From the NCBI GenBank assembly GCA_941918925.1, contig OW799233.1:78309797-78373796 (forward strand): a stretch of DNA of 64,000 nt, given 5' to 3'. Positions 31,926-43,058 of this stretch are shown here, in pieces; within the stretch, counting starts at the first letter, position 1, and each line of letters begins with the position of its first letter. Below the pieces are notes generated by a model, which was not told the DNA's origin, did not search any database, and worked only from the letters and a program-made list of their open reading frames with translations. The DNA comes from Phyto melanocephala. Its lineage: Eukaryota > Arthropoda > Insecta > Diptera > Rhinophoridae. Both the position numbers and the translations under genes were made by a program.

Positions 31926-32271
31926 TTGTAATGTTGTTTTTGTGAAAAAAAATCGAGGTGGTCGTGGGTTTTTGCTCATATCTCAGTTGTTTATGTACCG
32001 ATGTTTCTGATGTTTCAACACCGATCTACTCCCGAATATTTCTGATATTTTAATACCTCACCAGGGTCCAAGCGATGTCGGGGGGCTTCAAAAAGTTGAT
32101 TTCAACATACACACGGACAGACGGACAGACTGACAGAGCTTAATCGACTCCCCTATTCATAAGCTTTCAGAAAATATATACTTTATGGGGTCGGAAATGA
32201 AAATCGTAGAAATTTCACACGGAATGACAAACCTATATATACCCTTTTTCACTGTGTGAAGGGTATAAAAA

Positions 32272-33120
32272 GTGAAAAAGGACAAAATTAATGGAAATAA
32301 ATTTTAACAGTGATTCAATTTTTAAAATAAATAACGAAATAATTGAAAAAGGTAATCATATTAAATATCTTGAATTTATAATAGACAAAAAACTAAAATC
32401 CAAGGAACATATTGAATATACATGCAGAAAGATCGGTAAAAAATCGTCTTTTTTAAACGAATAAGAAATAACTGCTATAAATATCTATAATACAATTATA
32501 AACCCGTATTTCGAGTAAGGGCCAACAATATTATGTTCTTGCTGTTCAATAATTCCAATTGAAAGATTGCAAAAACTACAAAATAAATAAATCAATCATA
32601 AAATGTAACATATATACAACAATTGCTTTTATGCTGGAAACACTTAAATGGATAAATATAAAACAACGACTACATTTAAATACGCTCATTTATATACAAA
32701 AGATGGGACTGGGAAATGCGACGCAATATCTACTGGAGCACATAAATTATGTTGGTGATATGCAATCATATCAGCTAAGAAATGTTGGAAATTTTAGACG
32801 TCCACAAGAAACAACAACGGTAATTCAGCGGTCACTCTTCTATAAAGGACTACATTTATATAATCATCTTCCTAATGAAATTAAAATTGAAACAAATCGT
32901 CGTTTACAAGTTATTGTGTTCTATGTGACACATAAAACATATACCTATAGAACACAATAATTTGAAAACGACGGAATGATGATATTTTCAGAAATTCAGA
33001 TTTTACACTTGATAAAAAATAATATAATTAATATATTTTAAAAACTGTTCACTTGTATATGCAAATTAAATTAAAAGCTTATTGTAAAGTATTTTAAATA
33101 CTAATAAGTTAAAATAAATA
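32272..33120 (+). pseudogene. LINE RT-B, segment 2 (C-terminal domain)
   Basis: The reading resumes with LMEINFNSDSIFKINN, GNHIKYLEFIIDKKLKSKEH and YTCRKIGKKSSF. The 133-codon frame 32559-32960 follows: AFMLETLKWINIKQRLHLNT, YIQKMGLGNATQYL, then SLFYKGLHLYNHLPNEIKIE, a typical LINE C-terminal (W/L)YNxLPxxIK motif. The YADD block before it is absent. It ends in AT-rich sequence near 33120. Strand and order match segment 1. Confidence 0.8.
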
Positions 33121-33164
33121 ATAAAAGAAAAACAATTTTAGAGAATATTTTCATGTAGCTTCTA

Positions 33165-34015
33165 GTTATAACCCTGCCTATCTAACAACCGCGGGCCGAG
33201 TCCTTCGGAAATAAGAGACAACAAACTTTGGTGGTATGGTCCTGAATGGCTCAGGTTAGAATAATTGTCTTGGTCTAAAGTTCCGTTTGAATATAAAATC
33301 ACAGTATAATCAAAAGAAATTCAAGAAAATGTTGCTATATCGTCAGCAAGACCGTTTCTCGAACTTATCCCGAGCTAACCATGTCATCGCTTATATTTTC
33401 AGGTTCGCCATTCTATCAAATAAAAGTAGGGGCTTTACGTTTAGTTACTAAACAACAAGAATTTCCGCTAAAGAGTTGGTATTCGTTCGAAATCGTCTAT
33501 TTTCTCTTTTTCAACAACACCTTTTCGCAATCGATTTTCGCAACCATATGTTGAAAAAATAAAATGGATTCTCGTAGTCCTTTATTAACGCTTACTCCTT
33601 TTCTTGACCAGAATGATATTATTTGTGGTAATGGTCACCTAGGTTCTGCAACTTTTTTGCCCTTTAACGAACGACATCCCATCATACTCGCATATGAAGT
33701 CGAATAGTTCGTCTAAGTATATGTAGACTTTGTTCAAAAGTTGATTTACTATGGTGGCGTACGTATAGTTTTCAATATCATTGGTCAGGAATGCTGTATC
33801 TTAAAAGCTAAAAATCTGAAAAAATTTTTATCCACAACAGTAAGGCTTGCTTTTTGCATAGGAAAAAGCTTCAGAATCAGATTATGGCCGCTTTACCAGA
33901 AGAGAGAGCTATATTTAAATAGCTTTAAGTCGTTACCTAAAAAGCTAACGGGCCAACTCAAAGTTAAATTTGAGGAGTTCTCAAACCTGCACAGTGTCCG
34001 AAATACCTAATTTGG
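33165..34015 (+). pseudogene. BEL/Pao LTR retrotransposon pol fragment
   Basis: In shifting plus-strand frames it reads PSEIRDNKLWWYGPEWLRLE, the block following RNase H in BEL/Pao pol, then VIAYIFRFAI, then TPFLDQNDIICGNGHLGSAT, FLPFNERHPIILAYEVE and VDFVQKLIYYGGVRIVFNII, the zinc-binding start of integrase. A degraded CIGKSF-type stretch follows (33741-34010). The HHCC finger is only partly kept. Protease, most of reverse transcriptase, the integrase core and the LTRs are not seen. Several frameshifts make it inactive. Confidence 0.75.
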
Positions 34016-34423
34016 TGCTATTTAATTCGAAAAAGTATAAAAACCAAGCCTAATAATAATTTTCAGAACTTAAAATAAAATAGGAAAGGAGGCCTGCTTT
34101 TTAAAAAAAGCTGTAAACAGAATAAAAACGAACAGCATCTCCTTGAAAAATTGGCTCTGAAAGCAGGTTCAGACATCCGTACTATTTTGAAATTGTTTCG
34201 GGAAAACTGAGAAGGTCTTTTGTAGAGCGAAGGTATGAGAGGGTCAGAAGAGAGTGCATTAAATCTTCCATTTAGTTTTCTCTTGAATTCTTGGCGAGTG
34301 TGATGCGAAAACAAAATAAAAAAAAGAAGTACAAATATGTTCCTCCCAAATGTTTCTTCCAATTATCTAGTTAACTATGGTCATACTGTGCAATCTGTTG
34401 AGGAAAAAAAATGAAATTTATAT
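34016..34423. other. No recognised feature
   Basis: Translation in several frames gives charged but unrecognised residues. It may be more of the BEL element. Confidence 0.3.
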
Positions 34424-36254
34424 CCGCCAACCAAAAATGGTGGGGGTATATTTATTTTGTCATTCCGTGTCCGTATTTTCTGAATAGGGGATTAATTTTA
34501 TGACGATCTCGCTATGTTCGACCGTCTGTCCGTCTGTTGAAAGCACGATAGAGGTCGCACCGAAAAAGCTAGGGAGCTCAAATTTTGCCAGCATCTTTCT
34601 TATAGACAAGGTTTGTTTGGTATAAAATGGGCTAAATCGGAATATTAGGAAGAGAGTTATAGCTCGAAAAGCAAGAGTAGGTCGAAAAACTGTGTCCTTC
34701 AAACATCGAATAAAATGGAATTGTGTCCAAACGCAATAACGTAGACTTACAAAACTTCGAATATATATTTCATGAGTAAAAACAATATTTTTCCCCGAAA
34801 ATTATCTAAATCTATGCATAAGGAAAGGAGTTATCGATCAAAATGTACGAAAATTAATACCGCACAGTGTATTTTTCGCTATATTTAAAAACAAAAACGT
34901 CATAAAAGCAACAAAATTAGATGTACGACTCTGAAATTCTGCACGCATTGCTTTTTGCTCAAATGCTTTGTTCTAACGGAAAATCAATGTGCCACGCCCA
35001 CTTTTACGCCAACCTCCCATATAACGTTTTACCCAAAATTCATATAATTTCTCTATTAATATAGATTTTGGAATAATAGAGGGCTATATTGAAACATCCA
35101 AGTTCTACTCATTCGCAAAAACAACTTTGACACGCCTACTATAACGCCCACTTTTCACGTTATCTACCGTTAACGAAATTTAAAAGCTCATAAAACCGCC
35201 AAAATTAGAGGTATGATGATCGAATTTGCTACGTATATCTTTCTAGGCAATGTCATTACTGTGCCAGAAAATTAAGGTGCCACGCCTACTTTAAATCCCA
35301 CCTCATATATGACGTTTTAACTAAAAATCATATAATTTCTCTATTAATAAAGATTTTGGAATAATAAAGGACTATATTGAAATATCAAAGGTGTATTTAT
35401 TAGCAGAAGCTTTATTGACACGCCTACTTTAACGCCCACTTTCATTTAAAGACTACATTTACAAAAGCATTTTAGTAGCATATCGATGTTATAAAGGGTG
35501 GTTAAATTTTAAGGACCAATGTTGAATTTAAATAAAACACAAATTATTTAGGAAATTATTATTATTTCTTTTTGTAATTATAATATTTGTATGTTTCAAA
35601 TATGTATTTAACAAAATATCGGCCAAATGGCCCCCCCATCCTTGGCGCCACTCCTCTATCTGATGGTCCAAATTTTTAATGACAATGTTGATGCTAAATT
35701 GTTGGGCATGAGGATGAGTCGAGGTCGACTGCACTTTTGCCACACTATCGCAAAAACGAGCAGTGGTTACCATTCAACGAACTAATAAGGCATTCACAGA
35801 TCTTCTAACATTTTATACAGACCTGTTTTGCAGAAATTTAAATATTTTTTACTATTCTCCCGATTGTGGACGAATTTGAACGATTATGTTGTTGAAAAGA
35901 ATTACGAAGTGCACAAAATGCATTTTGATTTGAACGCCCATTTTTATAAAAAACCTGAATAACTTTAAAGCGTTGCTCAGTTGCGTATCTTTCCACGGAT
36001 CAAATTGAGTAAGTTTGAGATTGAGAAATGTCAAATGAAATGCAGAAAACAAATTTAAGGTCTAGGTTAATTCACCTTCAACATGGGCCCTTAAAATTTA
36101 ACCACCCTCTACAAAGAAAGTGATACCTATTTTATTATAAAGAGATTATTCCATAGCGATTAACAAAATAATAAATATTGTGCTTTAAATGTACACAAAA
36201 TTGGTGGTGGGTATAAAAGATTCGGCACAGCCGAATATAGTGCTCTTACTTGTT
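34424..36254 (-). mobile_element. DINE-1/mini-me-like element, copy E
   Basis: The left end has the CCAACCAAAAATGGTGGGGG hairpin and TATTTTGTCATTCCG. Then come CGTCTGTCCGTCTGTTGAAAGC and the family body in reverse. The right end is GATTCGGCACAGCCGAATAT and CTCTTACTTG. It carries the mariner passenger at 35494-36109. The ATACTTTATGGGG core near the left end is deleted: TCATTCCG runs on to GTCCGTATTTTCTGAATAGG. Confidence 0.85.
35494..36109 (-). mobile_element. Internally deleted mariner derivative in mini-me copy E
   Basis: TA flanks both sides, with ends AAGGGTGGTTAAATTTTAAG and, inverted, GAGGGTGGTTAAATTTTAAG. The minus-strand frame 35773-35528 reads FCDSVAKVQSTSTHPHAQQF, then HQIEEWRQGWGGHLADIL: the linker after the helix-turn-helix is joined straight to the transposase C-terminus. 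This is the clearest view of the deletion junction. Confidence 0.88.
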
Positions 36255-36599
36255 GATTTTCAAACGTTCATATGCAATAACTTTTGACATTACCTGTATT
36301 TGTTTACAACTATATACTGATTTTGTGCGCGATTATTATTTAGTCAACCTTCAATCGATTGTTTTGTGTGTTAGTTTTGTAAAAAAATAACTTTTATAAA
36401 TAAGGCTTGTGAAGTGAATTCAGAAAATTTTGTTAGTTTGTAGTTAATATTTACATTGGAAATATATTAATTCTACTATTGATCGCTCGAAAATTGACGA
36501 GCTCAATCTAAATGACTCTCAAGGAAAGATAATAAATTCAGGAGATAATAATTTCACTCTGTTGAAAATTAGAAGAGTAATAGTTTTTTAGCATCAAGA
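36255..36599. other. No recognised feature
   Basis: AT-rich sequence between mini-me copy E and the gypsy fragment. It could be part of the latter. Confidence 0.3.
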
Positions 36600-36957
36600 T
36601 GCGTTCAATTCTTTAAGAAGTATGTATGAATTTACTTGTCGTTTTTATATTGGCCAAATTCAATAAATGATATTTAGATGCAATACTTGTATCAAAGTAA
36701 AAGAGGTTGTGATAACACATCACTACAATTTGTAAAACAATGTGCTTTTTAATAACAAGTAAATGACATATGTGTACCCTAATATTCTTAAAATCGTGTA
36801 GTGCATCCATATGTAAATGTGATCAGTCTCTCTGTCACTGTTTCCTTCCTTATCAATCTCATTTTCCTCATTTTTATTTTCCTCTCTTTTCCCTAACTTT
36901 TCAGTCATTTTCCTAGTCATTACGTTTATAGATTTTGTTATAAGTTCTTTTAAATTA
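36600..36957 (-). pseudogene. Gypsy-type pol, downstream piece
   Basis: On the minus strand from 36957 the frame reads NLKELITKSINVMTRKMTE, then a highly charged linker. It continues directly from DALSRIKIDSD at 42.17 kb when the intervening transposon and one TTA are removed, so the two are one gene. It is the connection region between RNase H and integrase of a Ty3/gypsy polyprotein. It degenerates into alternative frames below about 36830. Confidence 0.7.
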
Positions 36958-37789
36958 CACTGCTCTGCAGCAAAATCCTCCATTTAATAAAACTATGTGG
37001 ACTATATGGATTTTGACGCGCTGAACTCAAATCCGGTGTCGGTTTTTTTCCATCAGATCTGGATTTTTTTTTATGGGCGTGGCAAATTTTTCCCCCTAAA
37101 TTAGTCAGGTACGGACACATATTTCCTCCTAACTCGAGAACCAGTCATCCGATTTTCAAAAGTAAAACACTAACAAATGTGTAACAAAATTGTATTAATT
37201 TTAGTGGAATACGATTTTTCTCTATCTCTTATCGTTTTGGAGTTATTTAGAAATTAATGGAGAAAAAACAATTTTTTCGTGCAAAATTCGTAATATTTTT
37301 TAAATTTAAAATGGAATTAAAAAAAATATAACGCAAATATTCAACATTTTAAACTTTTTTCTGAGAGCCACTAATCTTGGAAATAAAAAAAGCCATAAGC
37401 CATAAAAATCGGTTAAAAAATGTAGATTTGATTGTCAACTTACCGCATGTACCCAATATTGTTATGCAACCAGCCTTACATATGATATATGTAACATTTC
37501 GTTGAGTGAGCAGGTAATGGTAATAAAGTACAACGGTATTTTGCATGATTCTTGGCATTAAAACTTATAAAAGTATTTTTCAATTACCTGTGATTTCAAA
37601 TTAAGAACATTGGGGTAGATTATAGTATTTATTGTATCTATAGAAGCTGATGGGCAATAAGTGAGTCACTTTTAATTTGAATATCGTGCGGTTAAAATCG
37701 GCAACAATAAATAGATCTTATAGTGTACTTTGTTATTGTGTAAAGAAATAAAGCAATTAAAGAATCCACAAACGCTTTCATATTACAAA

Positions 37790-38971
37790 ATGTCAAGGAT
37801 TTGTAACAAATCTCTAAATTTATTTTGTTACGTATGTGGCGATCTAACTTTAAGTTCTCAACGGGAGACAATATCTTCCAAGATTCAAAATGCTTATTGC
37901 CGTTATTTTGGGTTCCCTATCAATGATAGAGATAAAAATTGGGTTCGAAAATATGTTTTAGTAGCTGTGGTAAGTCCTTAAAAGGTTGGTTAAAAGGAAG
38001 TCATAAGTCTTTATGAAGCCGTTTATGAAGCCAGCGATTTGGAGTGAACCACAAAATCACCAAAATGATTGCTACTTTTGCCATTATAAAATACGTGGGT
38101 TTACGAAAAAAACAAAAAATAAAGGTACATATCCAAATACTTTATGCGTCAAATGACCAGTTTTCCAGTTTACAAGTAAATTTTTACCTCCATTGCCTCC
38201 TACAGACGATGAAGAAGATGGGCTTTCTGCAGCAACTGAAACCACTTACGCCAGCATGGGTGTTTCTTCGCATTCGTTTGGGAGTCCAACGAGTACACCT
38301 TATTTTCCGAATTAAACTGATATGAATAACTTAGTTTGTAAATCAAGGCTTTAAAAAAACCAAGTCTGAGCTTCTTGCATCCCAATGAAAATGATGGAGT
38401 TTGGTGCAAACGGACGTTAACGTCTCTTACTTTCGAAATAAAGAACAACCTTTTTTGAGTTATTTCAGCAAAGAGGAAGGTTTGATATTTTGCGATAATG
38501 CTGATGGACTTTTGCGACAACTGTGTTTCAGTCATAAATCTCAGGATTGGCGGCTTGTTATTGATTCATCCAAGACAAGTTTGAAAGCCGTTTTACTTCA
38601 CAATGGCAACAAATTTCCATTGGTCCCACTCGCGTATGCAAGAAATATGAAAGAAAACTATTGTAGCATGAAGATGATACTACAAAAATTAAATATTCAC
38701 ATTACTCATCGAATCTGCAGATTTGAAAGTCGTAGCAATGTTAAATGGATTGCAAAGTGGATATACCAAGTTTTATTACTTCTTATGTAAATGGGATAGC
38801 CGCGCAAAAGAAAAACACTACAATGTTAAAATTTGACCGAAAAGAGTAAATTTTATTTCAGGAGAAAAAAAATGTAGCAGAAGAGCCTTAACACAAAAGG
38901 AACAAACTCTTCTCTTCATATAAAGCTAGGCCTAAGCTACTTTTTTATTTTAATAATGTTTCCTAAATAAA
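37790..38971 (+). pseudogene. Putative transposase of the long-TIR family, N-terminal half, broken
   Basis: I start it at MSRICNK (37790). A CYVCG zinc-binding pair is followed by FGFPINDRDKNW, then in another frame DCYFCHYKI and RGFTKKTKNKGTYPNTL. The 129-codon frame 38401-38790 follows, with YFRNKEQPFLSYFSKEEGL, CDNADGLLRQL, WRLVIDSSKTSLKAVLLHNG and PLAYARNMKENYCSMKMIL. Frameshifted GDLKVV-, GYTKFYYFLCKWDSRAKEKH and LHIKLGL complete it. Cys pairs and acidic residues in WRLxIDSSK may be functional, but no catalytic triad is assigned. It stops where the minus-strand remnant at 28.0 kb continues, so the two copies cover complementary halves of one family of uncharacterised arthropod proteins. 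Confidence 0.75.
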
Positions 38972-39667
38972 AATTAATAACTATTAACAAACATTTTGTG
39001 TTATTTTAAATAAAATAGTCTGTAAATATTTTGATTTTTTATTGTACATAATTTGAAGTTATCTACGGGTGACGACAGGGTGGGTGCTTTATGCGAGGCG
39101 TTGCTACAAAATTACAATCTGGCAAATTTTTTTGCTTGTATTTGTTTTTGTTGTACGAAAATAGATAGAAGTAAAAAGTTGCCTTTCATTGATGCTACAA
39201 GTCGCTTTAGTGCGCCCACTCTGACGTTGTTTGCTGCATTACACATATTTGGTCAATATTGGGTAACTGCGGTAAATTTACAATAAAATCAACATTTTTT
39301 AACCGATTTTTATGGTTAATGGCTTTTTTTATTTCCAAGACAAGTAGCTCTCAGAAAAAAGTTTAAAATGTTGAATATTTGCCTTACAATTTTTTTTAAT
39401 TCTATTTTTAAATTGAAAAATATTACGAATTTTGCACGAAAAAATTTTGTTTTCTCCATTAATTTCTAAATAACTCCAAAACGGTAAGAGATAGAGAAAA
39501 ATTGTGTTCCATTAAAATAAATACAATTTTGTTACACATTCGTTGGTGTGTTATTTGTGAAAATTGGATGACTGGTTCTCGAGTTAGAAGGAAATAAGTC
39601 TCCGTACCTGATTAATTTAGGGGGAAAAATTTGCCACGCCCATAAAAAAAATCCCGATCTGATGGAA

Positions 39668-42074
39668 AACAAGTAAGAGCACTATATTCGGCTGTGCCGA
39701 ATCTTTTATACCCACCACCAATTTTGTGTACATTTAAAGCACAATATTTATTATTTTGTTAATCATTATGGAATAATCTCTTTATAATAAAATATGTATC
39801 ACTTTCTTTGTAGAGGGTGCTTAAATTTTAAGGGCCCATGTTGAAGGTGAACTACACCTGGTCTTTAAATTTGTTTTCTGCATTTCACTTGACATTTCTC
39901 AATCTCAAACTTACTCAATTTGATCCGTGGAAAGATACGCAAATGAGCAACGCTATAAAGTTATTCAGGTTTTTTATAAAAATGGGCGTTCAAATCAAAA
40001 TGCATTTTGGCACTTCGTATTTCTTTTAATCAACATAATCGTTCAAATTCATCCACAATCGGGAGAACAGAAATGTATAAAATGTTAGAAAATCTGTGAA
40101 TGCCTTCTTAGTTCGTTGAATGGGAACCATCGTTGGTTTTCGCGATAGTGTGGCAAAAGAGCAGTCAACCTCGACTCATCATCATGCCCAACAATTGAGC
40201 ATCAAAATTGTTATTGAAAATTTGGACCATCAGATAGAGGAGTGGCGCCAAGGATGGGGGGGGCATTTGGCCGATATTTTGTTAAATACATAATTGAATC
40301 ATACAAATATTATCTTTACAAAAAGAAATAACAATAATTTCCTAAATAATTTGTGTTTTATTTAACTACAACATCGGTCCTTAAAATTTAACCACCCTTT
40401 ATAACTTCGATATGCTACTAAAATGCTTTTGTGAATGTAGTCTTTCAATGAAAGTGGGCTTTAAAGTAGGTGTGTTAATAAAGTTTCTGCTAATAAATAC
40501 AACTTAGATATTTCAATATAGTCCTTTATTTTCCCAAAAACTTTGTCAATAGAGAAATTAAATGAATTTAAGATAAACCGTTATATGGGAGGTAGGCGTT
40601 AAAGTAGGCGTGTCACCTCAACTTTTTGGCATAACAATAACATTGATTAGAAGGATATACGTAGCAAATTTGATCATCATAACTCTAATTTTGGCGGTTT
40701 TATGAGCTTTTAAATTTCATTAACGGTAGATAACGTGAAAAGTGAGCGTTATAGTAGGCGTGTCAAAGTTGTTTTTACGAATGAGTACAACTTAGGTGTT
40801 TCAATTTAGCCGTTTATCATTCCAAAATCTCTATTAATAGAGATATTATATGAATTTTAAATAAAGCGTTATATGGGAGGTGGGCGTAAAAGTGGGCGTG
40901 GCACCTTAATTTTCTGGCACAGTAATGACATTGCCTAGGGGGATAGACGTGGCAAATTTCATCATCATACCTCTAATTTGGGCGGTTTTATGAGCTTTTA
41001 AATTTCATTAACGGTAGATAACGTGAAAAGTGGGCGTTGTAGTAGGCGTGTCAAAGTTGTTTTTGCGAATGAGTACAACTTAGATGTTTCAATATAGCCG
41101 TTTATCATTCCAAAATCTCTATTAATAGAGATATTATATGAATTTTAAATAAAGCGTTATATGGGAGGTGGGCGTAAAAGTGGGCGTGGCACCTTAATTT
41201 TCTGGCACAGTAATGACGTTGCCTAGGGGGATAGACGTATCAAATTCTATCATCATACCTCTAATTTTGGCGGTTTTATGAGCTTTAAAATTTCATTAAC
41301 GGTAGATAACGTGAAAAGTGGGCGTTATAGTAGGCGTGTCAAAGTTATTTTTGCGAATGAGTAGAACTTGGATATTCCAAAATCTTTATTAATAGAGAAA
41401 TTATATGAATTTTAGGTAAAACGTTATATGGGAGGTGGGCGTAAAAGTGGGCGTGGCACATTGATTTGCCGTTACGAGAAAGCGTGTCACCAAAAAGCAA
41501 AGTGTGCAAAATTTCAGAGTCGTACATCCAATTTTGTTGCTTTTATGACGTTTTTGTTTTTAAATATAGCGAAAAATACACTGTGTGGTATAAATTTTCG
41601 TACATTTTGATCGATAATTCCTCTCCTAACGCATAGATTTAGACAATTTTCGAAGAAAATATTGTCTTTACCCAGGAAATATATATTCGAAGTTTCATGA
41701 GTCTACGTTAAGGCGTTTGGACACAATTCAATTTTATTCGATGTTCGAAGGACACGGTTTTTTCGACCTACTCTTGCTTTTCGAGCTATAACTCTCTTCC
41801 TAATATTCCGATTTAGCCCATTTTCAATACCAAACAAACCTTGTCTATAAGAAAGATTCTGGCAAAATTTGAGCCCCCTAGCTTTTTCGGTGCGACCTCT
41901 ATCATGCTTTCAACAGACGGACAGACGGACGGACATAGCTAGATCGTCATCAAATCAAACCCTGATTCAGAATATATAAACTATGTGGGGTCTAAAATGG
42001 ATATATCGATGTGTTACAAACGGAATGACAAAATGAATATACCCCCACCACTTTTTTGGTGGCGGGTATAAAAA
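39668..42074 (+). mobile_element. DINE-1/mini-me-like element, copy F
   Basis: The ends are CAAGTAAGAGCACTATATTCGG and CCACTTTTTTGGTGGCGGGTATA. Inside are the mariner passenger (39813-40399) and about three ~300-bp GTGGGCGT units (40560-41440). The (GTCY)n tract is at 41917. It interrupts the right arm of the long-TIR element: GATGGAAAA before it and CGGACAACGG after it match the intact arm. The last ~680 bp are nearly identical to copy G. Confidence 0.88.
39813..40399 (+). mobile_element. Internally deleted mariner derivative in mini-me copy F
   Basis: The ends are GAGGGTGCTTAAATTTTAAG and inverted CTTAAAATTTAACCACCCTT with TA flanks, at the same host position as in copies B, D, E and G. 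It holds the helix-turn-helix remnant and the GTGGCGCCAAGGATGGGGGG tail. Confidence 0.85.
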
Positions 42075-42169
42075 CGGACAACGGATTTGAGTTAAGCGCG
42101 TCAAAATCCATATAGTCCACATAGTTTTATTAAATGGGAAGACAAAAAATTATTTTTTGCAGAGCATTG

Positions 42170-42850
42170 TTATCGGAATCTATTTTAATTCTTGATAAGG
42201 CATCAGCATTGGTATTTATTTTCCCTTGTTTGTATACGATCTCAAAATCATAATCCATGAGATCCAACCTAATCCGTGTTAATCTTGATGAAGGGTTTTT
42301 ATGGGTAAACAATGATACTAGTGGTCTGTGATCAGTCACGACCTTGAATTTTCTACCGTATAAATATGGTCGAAAGTGAGTAATTCCCCAATGAATAGCT
42401 AAAAGTTCTTTCTCTATCACAGGTTTATTAATTTCATATTTAGTAAGAGAACGGCTCGCATAAGAGATCGGCAAATCGCTGTTTATCTCACCTTGTGAAA
42501 GAATTGCTCCTAATGCGTAATCCGATGCGTAATCCGATGCGTCAGTGGTAAGAATAAATTCCTTTTCGAAATCGGGGTACTGTAATATTGGTGGACTCGT
42601 TACCACAGATTTTAATATTTCAAAAGATTTTTGGCAATGTTCTGTCCAAACAAATTTTTGGTTCTTTTTTAGTAAGTCATTAAGAGGTTTAGCTATTTGT
42701 GCAAGATCCTTGACGAAACGTCTATAATAGTTGCAAAAAGCTACAAATCTTCGTGTTTCGTACGTACGTATTGACTTTGCCATCCTTATAGAGCCGACTA
42801 AGTTTCTAAGGCTCTCTAATAAATTAAGAAACCTATAGGGCAAAGTTATC
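42170..42850 (-). pseudogene. Gypsy-type pol: reverse transcriptase end and RNase H
   Basis: The minus frame 42867-42130 (its last part runs into the transposon end) reads RRFVAFCNYYRRFVKDLAQI, KPLNDLLKKNQKFVW, then PPILQYPDFEKEFILTTDAS, GAILSQGE, PISYASRSLTKYE, EKELLAIHWGITHFRPYLYG, FKVVTDHRPLVSLF, SRLTRIRLDLMDYDFEIVYK and NTNADALSRI. This is the thumb and connection of Ty3/gypsy reverse transcriptase followed by RNase H, with TTDAS, the E of EKEL and the D of VTDH as catalytic residues. A small duplication repeats ASDYA near 42520. The amino-terminal palm is absent. Linked to 36600-36957. Confidence 0.9.
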
Positions 42851-42924
42851 ACAATTTTAACACACATATCATCACACTTTTATCACAATCGATAAAAAAA
42901 AATTTACAGAAAGAAGTCAAAGCT

Positions 42925-42999
42925 CGTACTTCTAAAAAGCCTAATTGCGGTACTTTTGATAATAGATAAAATTTTTGAAAACCATTATTACATTACATG
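42925..42999 (+). pseudogene. LINE reverse transcriptase RT-C, segment 1
   Basis: The plus frame reads PNCGTF / LIAVLLIIDKIFENHYYITL, a degraded RPIxxLxxxxKIFE motif. Its reading continues after the hAT at 46711, and its last eight bases ATTACATG are the hAT target duplication. Confidence 0.65.
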
Positions 43000-43058
43000 T
43001 AGGGTGATCGATAATTCGACTTTTTTAAGAAACCGGTTTTCAAATAGTGCGAAATTCA

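Larger units (their letters stand above)
30537..32271 (+). mobile_element. DINE-1/mini-me-like element, copy I (second subfamily)
   Basis: The left end is CAAGTAAGAGCGCTATATTCGG with ATTCGGC/GCCGAAT. It is followed by ACCCTTCACAACGTGTAGTCATG, where copies B-H have CCCACCACC. The right end is ACTGTGTGAAGGGTATAAAAAG. It includes (TATG)n, TTTTGCTCATATCTCAGTTG, (GTCY)n and ATATATACTTTATGGGGTCGG. It splits RT-B and is itself split by a mariner (30652-31574). Copies J, K and L belong to this subfamily. Confidence 0.85.
36958..42169 (+). mobile_element. Long-TIR transposon with gene remnant, CACTG ends, TTA duplication
   Basis: The ends are CACTGCTCTGCAGCAAAATC and inverted CAATGCTCTGCAAAAAAT, flanked by TTA. 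Removing the element and one TTA restores the gypsy codons GAT-AAT-TTA, so the 3-bp duplication is certain. The inverted arms cover about 36958-37450 on one side, and about 39300-39667 plus 42075-42169 on the other. The second arm is cut by mini-me copy F. Between the arms lies the gene remnant at 37790-38971. The 937-bp element at 24343 is its deletion derivative. Confidence 0.85.

Noticed and set aside
34460..34702. Frames at 34460-34702 and 26966-27151 with similar peptides, suggesting a conserved gene
   Set aside because: Both lie in the same segment of mini-me copies E and D.
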